Counted from the first letter of the stretch, positions 6,150 to 15,378 are shown. The stretch: DNA of 18,360 nucleotides from an uncultured Alphaproteobacteria bacterium (GCA_903933475.1 CAIZKE010000299.1:1-18360), one strand, 5' to 3'. The notes: generated from the sequence alone by a model not told the origin. A program made the numbers and translations.

Positions 6150-7278
6150 TTTCACCTGCGCGGATGAAGCGATAGGGGTTTACCGCCCGGCCGTTGAGCC
6201 AGATCTCGTAATGGAGGTGGGGACCGGTGGACCTGCCGGTACTGCCAAGGGCACCGACCCTCTGGCCCACGGCGACCCTTTGGCCAGGGGACACGGAAAT
6301 CGCGGACAGATGGGCGTAGCGTGTCTTGAATCCGCGCCCGTGGTCGACCTCGATCGTTTTGCCGTACCCCGACCGGACGCCGGCGAATGACACGACCCCC
6401 GGGGCCGTCGTCATGACCGGTGTGCCGAACCCGGATACGAAATCGAGGCCGGAGTGGAAGGCCGGGCGACCCGTGAAGGGGTCGAAGCGTACGCCAAAGC
6501 TGCTGGTCATACGGGCACCAACCTGAGGTTGGGCCAAAGGCAGTTGACTGGCAGCGTCTGAAAGGGCGTCGGCAGTGGACAGGTTTTCCGCCGCGCGCTG
6601 AATGCGTGCCGCAAAGCGCTCGTCGACATCCAGCACAGCGGCAAGGGCCCGGGAGTCGGGTGCCTCAAGCAGGGGCCCCCCCGACGCCGTGGGTGAGGCG
6701 AAGCTGGACGGGGAGAGGCCCGCAAGACGGAAGGCCAGGCGCAGCCGGTCCGCTCTTCCCCGCGCATAGTCATCTGCGGCGTCGACGAGCCGCTCCTGGT
6801 TGGCCTGAACCCCGGCTATGCGCTCAATCGGGCTTGCATCCGCATTCGGACCGCCCCGGAGCGCCGGCGACAGCGCCGCCATGGCGCCGGGCTCGCCGCG
6901 AAGGTCGGTGAGGAGCAGGGCGAGGGCCGCGTGACGCTTCTCGATCGTTTCCGCAAGGCCACCCAGGGTGGCATCCGAGGCGTTCAGCTGGGCGACGGCG
7001 CTGTTCAGCCTGGCCTCGCGATCAGCCACCCAGCGCTCGGATCGGGCCTGCATCCGGGCCAGCTCGCGGTCGCTCCGGGACTGGGTGAAGGCACCGACCG
7101 CGATGGCGATCGAGGACGTGGCAATCCACACGACGGCACCGAGGACGAGGGCCGCAAAGAACATCTGCCGACCTGGTGACAGGACGACGCCCTTCATCTC
7201 TCCGCCGGAGCGAAGATAGATGTGCCGTTCAGGGAATAGCGCCTGGATCAAGCTGCGGACTTGCGCGATGCGCGACAT
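6118..7278 (-). CDS. Membrane-anchored M23 metalloendopeptidase, bactofilin partner (LmdC/LdpA-like)
   Basis: A 386-aa bitopic peptidoglycan hydrolase candidate. It has a short cytoplasmic N-terminus, one transmembrane segment (FFAALVLGAVVWIATSSIAI, around residues 40-60), a charged periplasmic region likely to form a coiled coil (around 70-120), and a C-terminal M23 domain. The zinc and catalytic residues are present: H275 and D279 in HSGLDF, a histidine in RYAHLS, and H354/H356 in PHLHYE. The enzyme should therefore be active, cleaving peptide cross-links. The coding end overlaps bacA, matching the bactofilin operons described in Caulobacter and Hyphomonas, where the peptidase is localised by the bactofilin. 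The ATG at 7278 is preferred, with AAGGTG just upstream; a GTG at 7284 is the alternative. It may be transcribed separately from bcp, 88 bases upstream. Confidence 0.92.
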   Translation of the reverse strand: MSRIAQVRSLIQALFPERHIYLRSGGEMKGVVLSPGRQMFFAALVLGAVVWIATSSIAIAVGAFTQSRSDRELARMQARSERWVADREARLNSAVAQLNASDATLGGLAETIEKRHAALALLLTDLRGEPGAMAALSPALRGGPNADASPIERIAGVQANQERLVDAADDYARGRADRLRLAFRLAGLSPSSFASPTASGGPLLEAPDSRALAAVLDVDERFAARIQRAAENLSTADALSDAASQLPLAQPQVGARMTSSFGVRFDPFTGRPAFHSGLDFVSGFGTPVMTTAPGVVSFAGVRSGYGKTIEVDHGRGFKTRYAHLSAISVSPGQRVAVGQRVGALGSTGRSTGPHLHYEIWLNGRAVNPYRFIRAGENVQQASNQAG

Positions 7279-7366
7279 GCTCACCTTGCCGGTAGCCGAT
7301 GGGGAGGCAGTTATTGTCTATTAGCTACCTAGCTGGCAACCCGATGATTCCGCCCGGGACTTCCGG

Positions 7367-7831
7367 TCAGAGGCCCTGGGCGACCTTGAGGACCTCCGCC
7401 GCGTGGCCGGGAACCTTCACCTTCCGCCAGATCCTGCGGATCCCGCCATCCGCCCCGATCACGAAGGTCGAGCGCTCGATGCCCATGTATTTGCGTCCGT
7501 ACATGCTCTTCTCGACCCAGGTGCCATAGGCCTCGATCATGGAGCCTTCCGGGTCCGAACCCAGGGCGACCTTCAGGTCGTATTTGGCGATGAACTTGCC
7601 ATGGCTGGCGACTGTGTCCTTGGATACGCCAAGGACGATGGCGCCCGCGGCCGCGAACTCGCCGGAGAGGGCCGAGAATTCCTGCGCTTCCTTGGTGCAG
7701 CCCGAAGTGTCGTCCTTGGGATAGAAGTAGATCACCAGGGTCTTCCCAGCGAAGTCGGACAGCCGCACGGGGCCGTCGGCGCCTGCAAGTTCAAAGCCCG
7801 GCGCCTTCGCGCCCTCGGTGAGTTCCGTCAT
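7367..7831 (-). CDS. bcp: Peroxiredoxin of the Bcp/PrxQ family, one-cysteine form
   Basis: A 154-aa thiol peroxidase that reduces hydrogen peroxide and organic hydroperoxides in the cytoplasm. The thioredoxin-fold motif VIYFYPKDDTSGCTKEAQEF contains the peroxidatic C45. In E. coli Bcp a resolving cysteine follows five residues later; here that position is glutamine, and C45 is the only cysteine in the protein. It must therefore work as a 1-Cys enzyme resolved by an external thiol. The catalytic Pro/Thr (YPKDDTSGC) and the Arg in GIERSTFVI are present, so it looks functional. The gene starts 10 bases after the tyrS stop on the same strand and is probably co-transcribed with it. Confidence 0.94.
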   Translation of the reverse strand: MTELTEGAKAPGFELAGADGPVRLSDFAGKTLVIYFYPKDDTSGCTKEAQEFSALSGEFAAAGAIVLGVSKDTVASHGKFIAKYDLKVALGSDPEGSMIEAYGTWVEKSMYGRKYMGIERSTFVIGADGGIRRIWRKVKVPGHAAEVLKVAQGL

Positions 7832-7841
7832 CTGTCCCTCC

Positions 7842-9089
7842 TCAGGGTTCCACGACCAGGCGAACCCGGCGCTTACCCGATCTCAGCTCGGCCTCGCCAG
7901 GCGGCAGTGCGGTAAAGCCTGCCGGATCCGAGACCTTCTCGCCCTGGATCCGGAAGCCGCCGTTTGCGATCTGCTTGCGCGCCTCGGAATTCGAAGCGGC
8001 AAAGCCGACCGCCACCATCAGGCTGGCATGGGACATGGCGGCGAGGTCCGAGGCTTTCAAGGCCAGGGTGGGCATGTCGGCGGACAGGCCACCGGCTTCG
8101 AAGGCCACCCGCGCGGCCTCTTCCGCCGCCGCAGCGGCCTCAGCGCCGTGCAACATGGCCGTCGCCTCGGTTGCCAGCACCTTCTTGGCCTCGTTGATGC
8201 CGGAGCCCGTCAGAGCCTCCAGCCGGGCGATGTCCTCGAGGGGCAGGTCGGTGAACAGCTTCAGGAACCTTCCGACGTCGGCGTCCTCGGTGTTCCGCCA
8301 GAACTGCCAGTAGTCGTAGGGGGCCAGCATATCGGCGTTCAGCCAGATCGCTCCCGAGATCGTCTTGCCCATCTTCTGGCCCGAGGCGGTGGCGAGCAGG
8401 GGCGTGGTCAGGCCGAAGGCCTGCTTCTGGTCGACCCGGCGGATCAGCTCTACCCCGTTGAGGATGTTGCCCCATTGGTCCGACCCGCCCAACTGCAGCT
8501 GGCAGGCATACTTGCGCTCCAGTTCCAGGAAGTCGGTGGCCTGCATGAGCATGTAGTTGAACTCGAGGAAGGTCATGGGCTGCTCGCGCTCGAGGCGCAG
8601 CCGGACGGAGTCGAAGGTCAGCATGCGGTTGATGGTGAAGTGCACCCCGTAGTTCCGCAGGAACTCGACATAGCCCAGCTTGTCGAGCCAGTCGGCGTTG
8701 TTCACCATGATCGCGTCGGTCGGGCCGTCGCCGAAGGCCAGGAAGCGGGCAAACACGGTCTTGATGCTGTCGATGTTGGCCTGGATCTTTTCCTCGGTGA
8801 GGAGGGGACGTGACTGGTCCTTGTCGGTGGGATCGCCCACCTTGGTGGTGCCTCCACCCATCAGGACGATGGGTTTATGGCCCGCCTGCTGCAGGCGGCG
8901 CAGCATCATGATCTGGATCAGGCTGCCAACATGCAGGCTTGCCGCCGTGGCGTCGAAGCCGATGTAGCCCGTGACGATCCCGGCCCTGGCGGCGGTGTCC
9001 AGTTCCTCCGGATGGGTGATCTGGTGGAGGTAGCCGCGCGCCTGCAGGGTTCGCAGCAGGTCGGACTTGAACTCGGCTTGGGGGGTCAT
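7842..9089 (-). CDS. tyrS: Tyrosyl-tRNA synthetase
   Basis: A 415-aa class I aminoacyl-tRNA synthetase that charges tRNA-Tyr. The HIGH-type motif is HVGSL (H53 onward), with GFDATAASLHVGSL preceding. The tyrosine/ATP pocket includes MQATDFLEL and QLGGSDQWGNI, and the KMSKS loop is KMGKT at 239-243. The C-terminus carries an S4-like RNA-binding domain (SNSEARKQIANGGFRIQGEKV). Length is normal for the bacterial TyrRS subgroup with KMSKS near residue 240. The ATG at 9089 has GGAG with 7-base spacing; an in-frame extension to 9125 is unlikely. It is divergent from anmK and probably leads a tyrS-bcp operon. No T-box or other leader structure was recognised upstream. Confidence 0.97.
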   Translation of the reverse strand: MTPQAEFKSDLLRTLQARGYLHQITHPEELDTAARAGIVTGYIGFDATAASLHVGSLIQIMMLRRLQQAGHKPIVLMGGGTTKVGDPTDKDQSRPLLTEEKIQANIDSIKTVFARFLAFGDGPTDAIMVNNADWLDKLGYVEFLRNYGVHFTINRMLTFDSVRLRLEREQPMTFLEFNYMLMQATDFLELERKYACQLQLGGSDQWGNILNGVELIRRVDQKQAFGLTTPLLATASGQKMGKTISGAIWLNADMLAPYDYWQFWRNTEDADVGRFLKLFTDLPLEDIARLEALTGSGINEAKKVLATEATAMLHGAEAAAAAEEAARVAFEAGGLSADMPTLALKASDLAAMSHASLMVAVGFAASNSEARKQIANGGFRIQGEKVSDPAGFTALPPGEAELRSGKRRVRLVVEP

Positions 9090-9230
9090 GGTCGGCTCCG
9101 GGAGGCTCAGGCGGGCCGGCGCCATCTCCAGAGCGCGCCGGCCGGGGAAGGCGGCGCGAAAAGTCTCACGCCGTCGTCAGGGGCGGCGGTAATAGGACCG
9201 GGTCTGGGCGAGGGTCTGAAACACGCCGCT

Positions 9231-9259
9231 GGCCTAGGCTCCGACGCCGTGGCAGTCAA
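9231..9259 (-). promoter_or_regulatory. Candidate promoter for tyrS
   Basis: On the minus strand TTGACTG (from 9259) is followed after 14 bases by CCTAGGCC (9238-9231). This resembles the Caulobacter housekeeping form TTGACGS-N10-14-GCTANAWC at the -35 but only partly at the -10. It lies about 140 bases upstream of the tyrS ATG. Confidence 0.25.
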
Positions 9260-9264
9260 GCGCC

Positions 9265-10371
9265 ATGCGCGTTCTCGGCTTCATGACCGGCACCTCCCTC
9301 GACGGGATCGACATGGCGATCCTGGAGACCGACGGGGAGACCCTGCAAGGCTTCGGCCCGGCCGCCGAGGCCCCCCTGCCAGACCCCCTGAGGGCGCTCC
9401 TGGGGCGTACCATCGGGGTTGCCCTCCAGCATCCCCGGGGGACTCCCGCGCCCCCTCTCTTCGCAGAAGCCGCCCGGGCGGTCGCCCAGGCGCACTTCGA
9501 GGCCGGCGGGGCCTTTCTCCGGTCCTGTGGGCTGGCCTGGTCGGACCTGGACCTGATCGGCATGCACGGCCAGACCGTCCTGCACGAGCGACCCTCCCAG
9601 GGACGTCCGGGACGCACCCTGCAGCTGGGTGACGGCGACTGGCTGGCCCGGGCCACGGGGGTTCCCGTGGCCTTCGATTTCCGCTCGGCCGACGTAGCCG
9701 CAGGCGGGGAGGGGGCCCCGCTGGCACCGGTCTATCACATCGCCCGGGCGGCTGCCTCGGGCCTGCCTGCGCCCCTTGCAGTGCTCAATGTCGGCGGTGT
9801 CGCCAACCTCACCTGCTGGGCGGGGGGCGACAGGGTCGTAGCCTTCGACACAGGACCCGGCAACGGCCTGATCGACCAGGTGGTACAGGCGCGCACCGGC
9901 GACCGGTTCGACCGCGATGGGCGGCTGGCGCGCGCGGGGAGGGTCATACCTGAGGTGCTGGCGTGCCTGCTCGACCACCCCTACTTCACAGAGCCGCCCC
10001 CCAAATCCCTGGACCGGTACGATTTCTCACCAGGTCCGACGGACGGGCTGGCCCTGGACGATGCGGTGGCCACCCTGACGGCCTTCACAGCTGAGTCGGT
10101 TGCGCGGGGGTTCGGCCTGGTCGACATCCAGCCGGCCAGCCTCGTCGTCACGGGCGGGGGTCGGCGCAACCCCGCCCTGATGGAAGCTCTTGCGGGCCGT
10201 CTGTCCTGCAAGGTGGCGGACGTGGAGAGCGTCGGCTGGCGTGGTGATGCCCTTGAGGCAGAGGCCTTTGCCTTCCTGGCCGCGCGATGCGCCCGGGGAT
10301 TGCCAATTTCCTTCCCGGGTACCACCGGGGTTGAACGCCCGATGGCTGGCGGCCGGATCGCCGCCCCCTGA
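9265..10371 (+). CDS. anmK: Anhydro-N-acetylmuramic acid kinase
   Basis: A 368-aa cytoplasmic kinase of peptidoglycan recycling. It opens the 1,6-anhydro ring of anhydro-MurNAc and phosphorylates it with ATP to give MurNAc-6-phosphate. The N-terminal phosphate-binding loop GFMTGTSLDGIDMAILETDG, GMHGQTV, the segment DFRSADVAAGGEGAPLAP with catalytic-base candidate D143, VGGVANLT, AFDTGPGNGLID and VTGGGRRNPALMEAL are all conserved and in order. The start ATG at 9265 matches the family's MRVLGFMTGTS beginning, but no clear Shine-Dalgarno sequence precedes it. It is divergent from tyrS. The stop codon is only 2 bases from the convergent hydrolase gene, leaving no room for a separate terminator. 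Confidence 0.96.
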   Translation: MRVLGFMTGTSLDGIDMAILETDGETLQGFGPAAEAPLPDPLRALLGRTIGVALQHPRGTPAPPLFAEAARAVAQAHFEAGGAFLRSCGLAWSDLDLIGMHGQTVLHERPSQGRPGRTLQLGDGDWLARATGVPVAFDFRSADVAAGGEGAPLAPVYHIARAAASGLPAPLAVLNVGGVANLTCWAGGDRVVAFDTGPGNGLIDQVVQARTGDRFDRDGRLARAGRVIPEVLACLLDHPYFTEPPPKSLDRYDFSPGPTDGLALDDAVATLTAFTAESVARGFGLVDIQPASLVVTGGGRRNPALMEALAGRLSCKVADVESVGWRGDALEAEAFAFLAARCARGLPISFPGTTGVERPMAGGRIAAP

Positions 10372-10373
10372 GC

Positions 10374-11021
10374 CTAGTTGCCCTCGTCGAGGCGCCGGTC
10401 GAGATAGGTGCCAACCCGGGATTCAACCTCGGGAAGATGCTCGGTCCAGAAGTGGCTGGCACCGTCCACGACGTCGTAGTCGATGACGATTCCCTTCTGG
10501 GTACGCAGCTTGGAGACGACCTTCTCGACCTCCTGGGGCGGGGTGACGGCGTCGGCACCGCCATGCAGCATCAGCCCGGAGGCCGGGCACGGAGCGAGGA
10601 AGCTGAAATCGTACATGTTTGTGGGCGGCGAGACCGATATGAATCCGTCGGTCTCAGGACGGCGCATCAGAAGCTGCATGCCGATCCAGGCCCCGAAGTC
10701 GAAGCCCGCGACCCAGCACTGGCTGGCCGACGGGTTCGTGACCTGAAGCCAGTCCAGGGCCGTCGCCGCGTCCGCCAGTTCGCCGATGCCGGAGTCAAAC
10801 TCACCCTGGCTTCGCCCGACGCCACGGAAATTGAAGCGCAGGACCGAAAAGCCGCGCTTCATGAATAGGTGGAACAGCTGGACCGAAACCGGATGGTTCA
10901 TCTGGCCGCCGGCCCGGGGGTGCGGATGCAAGATCAGGGCAATCGGCGCGTTCTCGGTCTTGCCGGCCGTGTAGCGGCCTTCGATACGTCCGGCCGCGCC
11001 GGTCAGAACCACCTCTGGCAT
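10374..11021 (-). CDS. Alpha/beta hydrolase (COG2945-like) with Asp in the nucleophile position
   Basis: A 215-aa single-domain alpha/beta hydrolase. Family marks are ALILHPHPRAGGQMNHPV near residue 30, the strand/loop VLRFNFRGVGRSQG, a nucleophile elbow, LHGGADAVTPP with the acid Asp, and DGASHFW with the triad His. The elbow reads AGFDFGAWIG, so the usual Ser of G-x-S-x-G is D108, codon GAC at 10698-10700. Asp nucleophiles occur in haloalkane dehalogenases and epoxide hydrolases of the same fold, but overall this protein resembles the short COG2945 hydrolases, where Ser is normal. The ATG at 11021 has an AGGGAGG ribosome site 4 bases upstream. It is divergent from iscR and convergent with anmK. 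Substrate and localisation are unknown; no signal peptide is seen. Confidence 0.88.
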   Translation of the reverse strand: MPEVVLTGAAGRIEGRYTAGKTENAPIALILHPHPRAGGQMNHPVSVQLFHLFMKRGFSVLRFNFRGVGRSQGEFDSGIGELADAATALDWLQVTNPSASQCWVAGFDFGAWIGMQLLMRRPETDGFISVSPPTNMYDFSFLAPCPASGLMLHGGADAVTPPQEVEKVVSKLRTQKGIVIDYDVVDGASHFWTEHLPEVESRVGTYLDRRLDEGN

Positions 11022-11047
11022 CTCGCCTCCCTAAAGATGGAGCCCGA

Positions 11048-11080
11048 ATAGTTGACTATCGCGCTTGGTCTTCCTAGATC
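11048..11080 (+). promoter_or_regulatory. iscR-suf operon promoter with IscR type-1-like half-site
   Basis: TTGACTA (11052-11058), 14 bases, then CCTAGATC (11073-11080) fits the Caulobacter housekeeping consensus TTGACGS-N10-14-GCTANAWC well. ATAGTTGACTA (11048-11058) matches the left half of the E. coli type-1 IscR motif (ATASYYGACTR) exactly and covers the -35 element. The right half is not conserved. This suggests autoregulation by the cluster-bound IscR, with about 90 bases of leader before the iscR ATG. Confidence 0.55.
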
Positions 11081-11179
11081 GCAGGCATCGACCCTTGGCC
11101 GTCCCCGCGAGAAGCGGCGGCTTTAGCACAGGGGCCGGCGGCAAGGCTCGAAAAAATGCGAAGTGGCTGAGGTCGGGAC

Positions 11180-11620
11180 ATGCGTCTGAGTACCAAGGGA
11201 CGATACGCCGTCATGGCGATGGCGGATCTGGCGCGCCGCCAGGCGGAATCGGCGGAGCGCGCCGTCTCGCTTTCGGACATCGCCGCCCGGCAGGAGATAT
11301 CTCTGTCCTATCTCGAGCAACTCTTCGCGCGTCTGCGCCGCCGCGGCCTGGTCCAGAGCCACCGGGGTCCCGGCGGCGGCTATCGGCTGGCGCGGTCCGC
11401 AGTCGAGACCAATATCGCCGAGATCGTACTGGCGGTGGACGAGCCTCTGAGGGCCACCCGCTGCGATGCCCACACGCCCGGCTGCATGCGCAACGGGGAG
11501 CGCTGCCTCACCCATGACCTCTGGGAGGAAACCGGCCGGCAGATCGAGGCCTGGCTGGCTTCGGTTTCCCTCGACGATGTCGTCGCCGGACGCGTTGGCA
11601 CCCGAAAGGCGGCGGCATGA
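11180..11620 (+). CDS. iscR: Rrf2-family iron-sulfur regulator IscR
   Basis: A 146-aa winged-helix regulator whose 2Fe-2S cluster reports cellular Fe-S status and controls assembly genes. The N-terminus MRLSTKGRYAVMAMADLA, the recognition region SLSDIAARQEISLSYLEQLF, and the wing HRGPGGGYRLAR are typical. The cluster ligands appear as C95, C102, C109 and H112 in TRCDAHTPGCMRNGERCLTH, with three cysteines plus histidine as in E. coli IscR. Spacing is C-x6-C-x6-C rather than the C-x5-C-x5-C of E. coli. The ATG at 11180 follows GAGG. The stop overlaps the next gene in an ATGA arrangement. The upstream promoter carries an IscR-like half-site, so negative feedback on the whole suf operon is likely. 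Confidence 0.92.
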   Translation: MRLSTKGRYAVMAMADLARRQAESAERAVSLSDIAARQEISLSYLEQLFARLRRRGLVQSHRGPGGGYRLARSAVETNIAEIVLAVDEPLRATRCDAHTPGCMRNGERCLTHDLWEETGRQIEAWLASVSLDDVVAGRVGTRKAAA

Positions 11621-12753
11621 GCGCGCCTGGGACCTATCTCGACCACTGCGCCACCTCTCCCCTGCGCCCCGAGGCGCGGGCTGCAATGACCGCCGCCTTC
11701 GAGGTCACCGGCAATCCGAGCTCGGTACATGCGAACGGCCGGGCTGCGCGCGCCCTTCTCGAGGCGGCGCGCGCCCAGGTGGCTGTCCTGGCAGGCGCGC
11801 CGCTGGCGGGCGTGACCTTCACCTCGGGCGGGACCGAAGCCAATGTCCTGGCCCTGCGCAGCGCCCTGGCCGCCGGCGCCCGCAGGCTCCTGATCTCGGC
11901 CATCGAGCATGACTGCATCCGCGAGACCGCCCTGGCTTCCGGCGTCGCCGTCGTGGAGATCCCGGTCAGCCGGGAGGGGGTCGTCGACCTGGACGCCCTC
12001 GACATCGCCATCGCCGCACAGCCTGATGGCGCGGGCCCGGTCTTTGTCGCCCTCATGGCGGCGAACAATGAGACCGGCGTGATCCAGCCGACCCGGGACG
12101 CTGCGGAACGGGTACGGGCGGCGGGGGGATGGCTCCACGTTGATGCCGTGCAATCGGCCGGCCGGCGTCCGTCAGGTCTTGAGGTGCTGGGCGCCGACAG
12201 CCTGGCCCTTTCCGCCCACAAGCTCGGCGGGCCCCAGGGGATCGGCGCCCTCGTCGCCGGACCCCGGACTCGAATAGTCCGCGACCTGCAAGGCGGCGGG
12301 CAAGAACATGGCCGCCGGGCCGGGACCCAGAACCTGATTGGCGCTGCGGGGTTCGGCGCGGCTGCGGAGGCCTCTGTAATCCGTCGCGATCTTCGGGCAG
12401 GCCGGGACGAAGCGGCGAGAGCCCTGGCCGAGGCAGGAGCGATTGTCATCAGCGCCGGGGCCGAACGGCTTGACGACGTCCTGTGTATCGCCGCGCCCGA
12501 CTTCGCTTCGGAACTCCAGGTGATGGGCCTGGACCTGGCTGGGGTCCGGGTCAGCGCCGGCGCGGCATGCTCGAGCGGCAAGGTCCGGCCCAGCCGTGTG
12601 CTGGAGGCCATGGGCCTTGGCGACCTCGCCGGCTGCGCCATCCGGCTCAGCGGGGGCTGGTCGACCACCGCCGAGGACTGGCGGACCGCCGCCGCCGCCT
12701 GGATCGAACTTCATACCCGGCAGGCGTCCCGCCGCCGGCCGGTTGCGGCCTGA
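11617..12753 (+). CDS. Class I cysteine desulfurase (IscS/NifS-like)
   Basis: A 378-aa PLP enzyme that removes sulfur from L-cysteine as an enzyme-bound persulfide, giving alanine. TYLDHCATSPLRPEA is the usual N-terminus. SGGTEANVLAL binds PLP phosphate, EHDCIRE holds the ring-stacking histidine, K202 in SAHKLGGPQGIG forms the Schiff base, and C318 in SAGAACSSGKVRPS is the sulfur-carrying cysteine on a long mobile loop, marking class I. The protein is slightly shorter than E. coli IscS (about 404 aa) and ends in a basic, Ala-rich tail without the IscS C-terminal IscU-binding motif. It overlaps iscR by ATGA and lies 11 bases before sufB. Together with sufS downstream the operon encodes two desulfurases of different classes. 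It is often annotated iscS or nifS; a symbol is not assigned here. Confidence 0.93.
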   Translation: MSAPGTYLDHCATSPLRPEARAAMTAAFEVTGNPSSVHANGRAARALLEAARAQVAVLAGAPLAGVTFTSGGTEANVLALRSALAAGARRLLISAIEHDCIRETALASGVAVVEIPVSREGVVDLDALDIAIAAQPDGAGPVFVALMAANNETGVIQPTRDAAERVRAAGGWLHVDAVQSAGRRPSGLEVLGADSLALSAHKLGGPQGIGALVAGPRTRIVRDLQGGGQEHGRRAGTQNLIGAAGFGAAAEASVIRRDLRAGRDEAARALAEAGAIVISAGAERLDDVLCIAAPDFASELQVMGLDLAGVRVSAGAACSSGKVRPSRVLEAMGLGDLAGCAIRLSGGWSTTAEDWRTAAAAWIELHTRQASRRRPVAA

Positions 12754-12764
12754 GGAGAAGACAG

Positions 12765-14230
<1,466 letters not shown>

Positions 14231-14234
<4 letters not shown>

Positions 14235-14638
14235 CCCGATCAAGCCTTACCCAGAGCCTCTCCCTGCGCCAGGCCTACAAGGTCGAGCTCGACCGCCGGG
14301 AGGGCGACAGGCTCGACCGGGAGGCAAAGGAGCGCGCCCAGCAGGAAGCGGATCATGCGGCGGCCAGCGCGCTCTACGCCGCTCTCGAGGGCGATCCCGG
14401 CTTCCTGGGTGAACACGGCCTGCACCTTGATCGCACCCGGTATGCCGTCATCCTCGAGCACACGGATTTCCGGCTCCGCGCCTATTTCGAGGCCGGGGAG
14501 GCCAGCGTGACTTCCGCCGACCGTCGCACGGCGACCACGCCGACTGCGGTGCCCCGCAAGCAGGCCATGGCGGCCTCCGTGGAGGAAGCCCTGATCCTCC
14601 TCGCCCAGTTCCTTGCTGATGAGACCCCGAAATGCTGA
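14231..14638 (+). CDS. Uncharacterised protein embedded between sufB and sufC
   Basis: A 135-aa protein that I do not recognise. The first 50 residues are rich in Arg, Glu, Asp and Ala (QAYKVELDRREGDRLDREAK) and probably form an amphipathic or coiled-coil helix. A central part, DRTRYAVILEHTDFRLRAYF, looks like two beta strands. A Thr/Ala/Pro-rich linker and a C-terminal helix (SVEEALILLAQFLAD) follow, with a cysteine as last residue. There is no signal peptide, membrane segment or CxxC motif. Its start overlaps the sufB stop (ATGA) and its end overlaps the sufC start by 7 bases, so it is translationally coupled to both. A real gene is very likely given this packing and codon usage like its neighbours. 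A role with SufBC is inferred from position alone. Confidence 0.82.
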
Positions 14639-15378
14639 GCCTGCGGAATCTTCACGCCCGGGTGGGCGAACGCGAAATCCTGAAGGGGCTCAGCCTCGAA
14701 ATCCCCGCCGGCGAGGTCCATGCCATCATGGGCCCCAATGGCGCGGGCAAGTCGACCCTGTCCTACGTGCTCACCGGACGGCCGGGCTACGAGGTCACCT
14801 CCGGTGCCGCCGAACTGGACGGTGTCGATCTCCTGACCCAGGCTCCCGACGAAAGGGCAGCCCGGGGACTTTTCCTATCTTTCCAGTATCCCCTTGAAAT
14901 ACCGGGTGTTCCGGCGCTGACCTTCATCCGGACCTCGGTCAACGCTCAGCGCAAGGCGCGGGGTGAGGCGGAGATGTCGGCGCCCGACTTTCTGAAGCGG
15001 GCCCGGGCCTGCGCCGCAGACCTGAAGATGGACTTCGACATGCTCAAGCGCCCCCTCAACGTCGGCTTCTCGGGGGGCGAGAAGAAGCGCATGGAAATCC
15101 TCCAGATGGCGCTGCTGTCGCCACGCTTCATGATCCTGGACGAGACGGATTCCGGTCTCGACATCGACGCCCTGCGGATCGTCTCCGAGGGTGTGAACGC
15201 CTTGCGCAGCCCCGACCGCAGCCTGCTTGTCATCACCCATTACCAGCGCCTGCTGGACTACATCCGGCCGGATCGGGTCCATGTGCTCGCGGGCGGCCGG
15301 ATTGTGGCCAGTGGCGGGCCCGAACTCGCCCACGAACTCGAGCGGGACGGTTACGACAAGTTCGCGAGGGCTGCGTGA
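14632..15378 (+). CDS. sufC: Fe-S cluster assembly ATPase SufC
   Basis: A 248-aa ABC-type ATPase that binds SufB and SufD and drives conformational change of the scaffold during cluster assembly; it is cytoplasmic despite its ABC family. Walker A is GPNGAGKST (34-42, K40), the signature region is NVGFSGGEKKRMEILQ, Walker B is FMILDETDSGLDIDAL with D170 and E171, and the switch histidine is in VITHYQRLL. ETDSGLDIDALR is characteristic of SufC. The ATG at 14632 lies inside the end of the preceding gene. The stop overlaps the sufD GTG start (GTGA). Confidence 0.97.
   Translation: MLSLRNLHARVGEREILKGLSLEIPAGEVHAIMGPNGAGKSTLSYVLTGRPGYEVTSGAAELDGVDLLTQAPDERAARGLFLSFQYPLEIPGVPALTFIRTSVNAQRKARGEAEMSAPDFLKRARACAADLKMDFDMLKRPLNVGFSGGEKKRMEILQMALLSPRFMILDETDSGLDIDALRIVSEGVNALRSPDRSLLVITHYQRLLDYIRPDRVHVLAGGRIVASGGPELAHELERDGYDKFARAA

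Noticed and set aside
7286..7339. Interrupted inverted repeat (TTGCC-GGTAGC ... GCTACC-5 bases-GGCAA) before the M23 gene
   Set aside because: The loop is 27 bases and the stem is broken; it may be a leader structure but the support is too weak to call it a feature.
7818..8813. Plus-strand 331-codon open frame
   Set aside because: It is antisense to tyrS, which has HIGH and KMSKS motifs and normal length.
12483..12764. Upstream extension of sufB
   Set aside because: It lies inside the desulfurase gene in another frame; the ATG at 12765 has a good ribosome site and family-like start.
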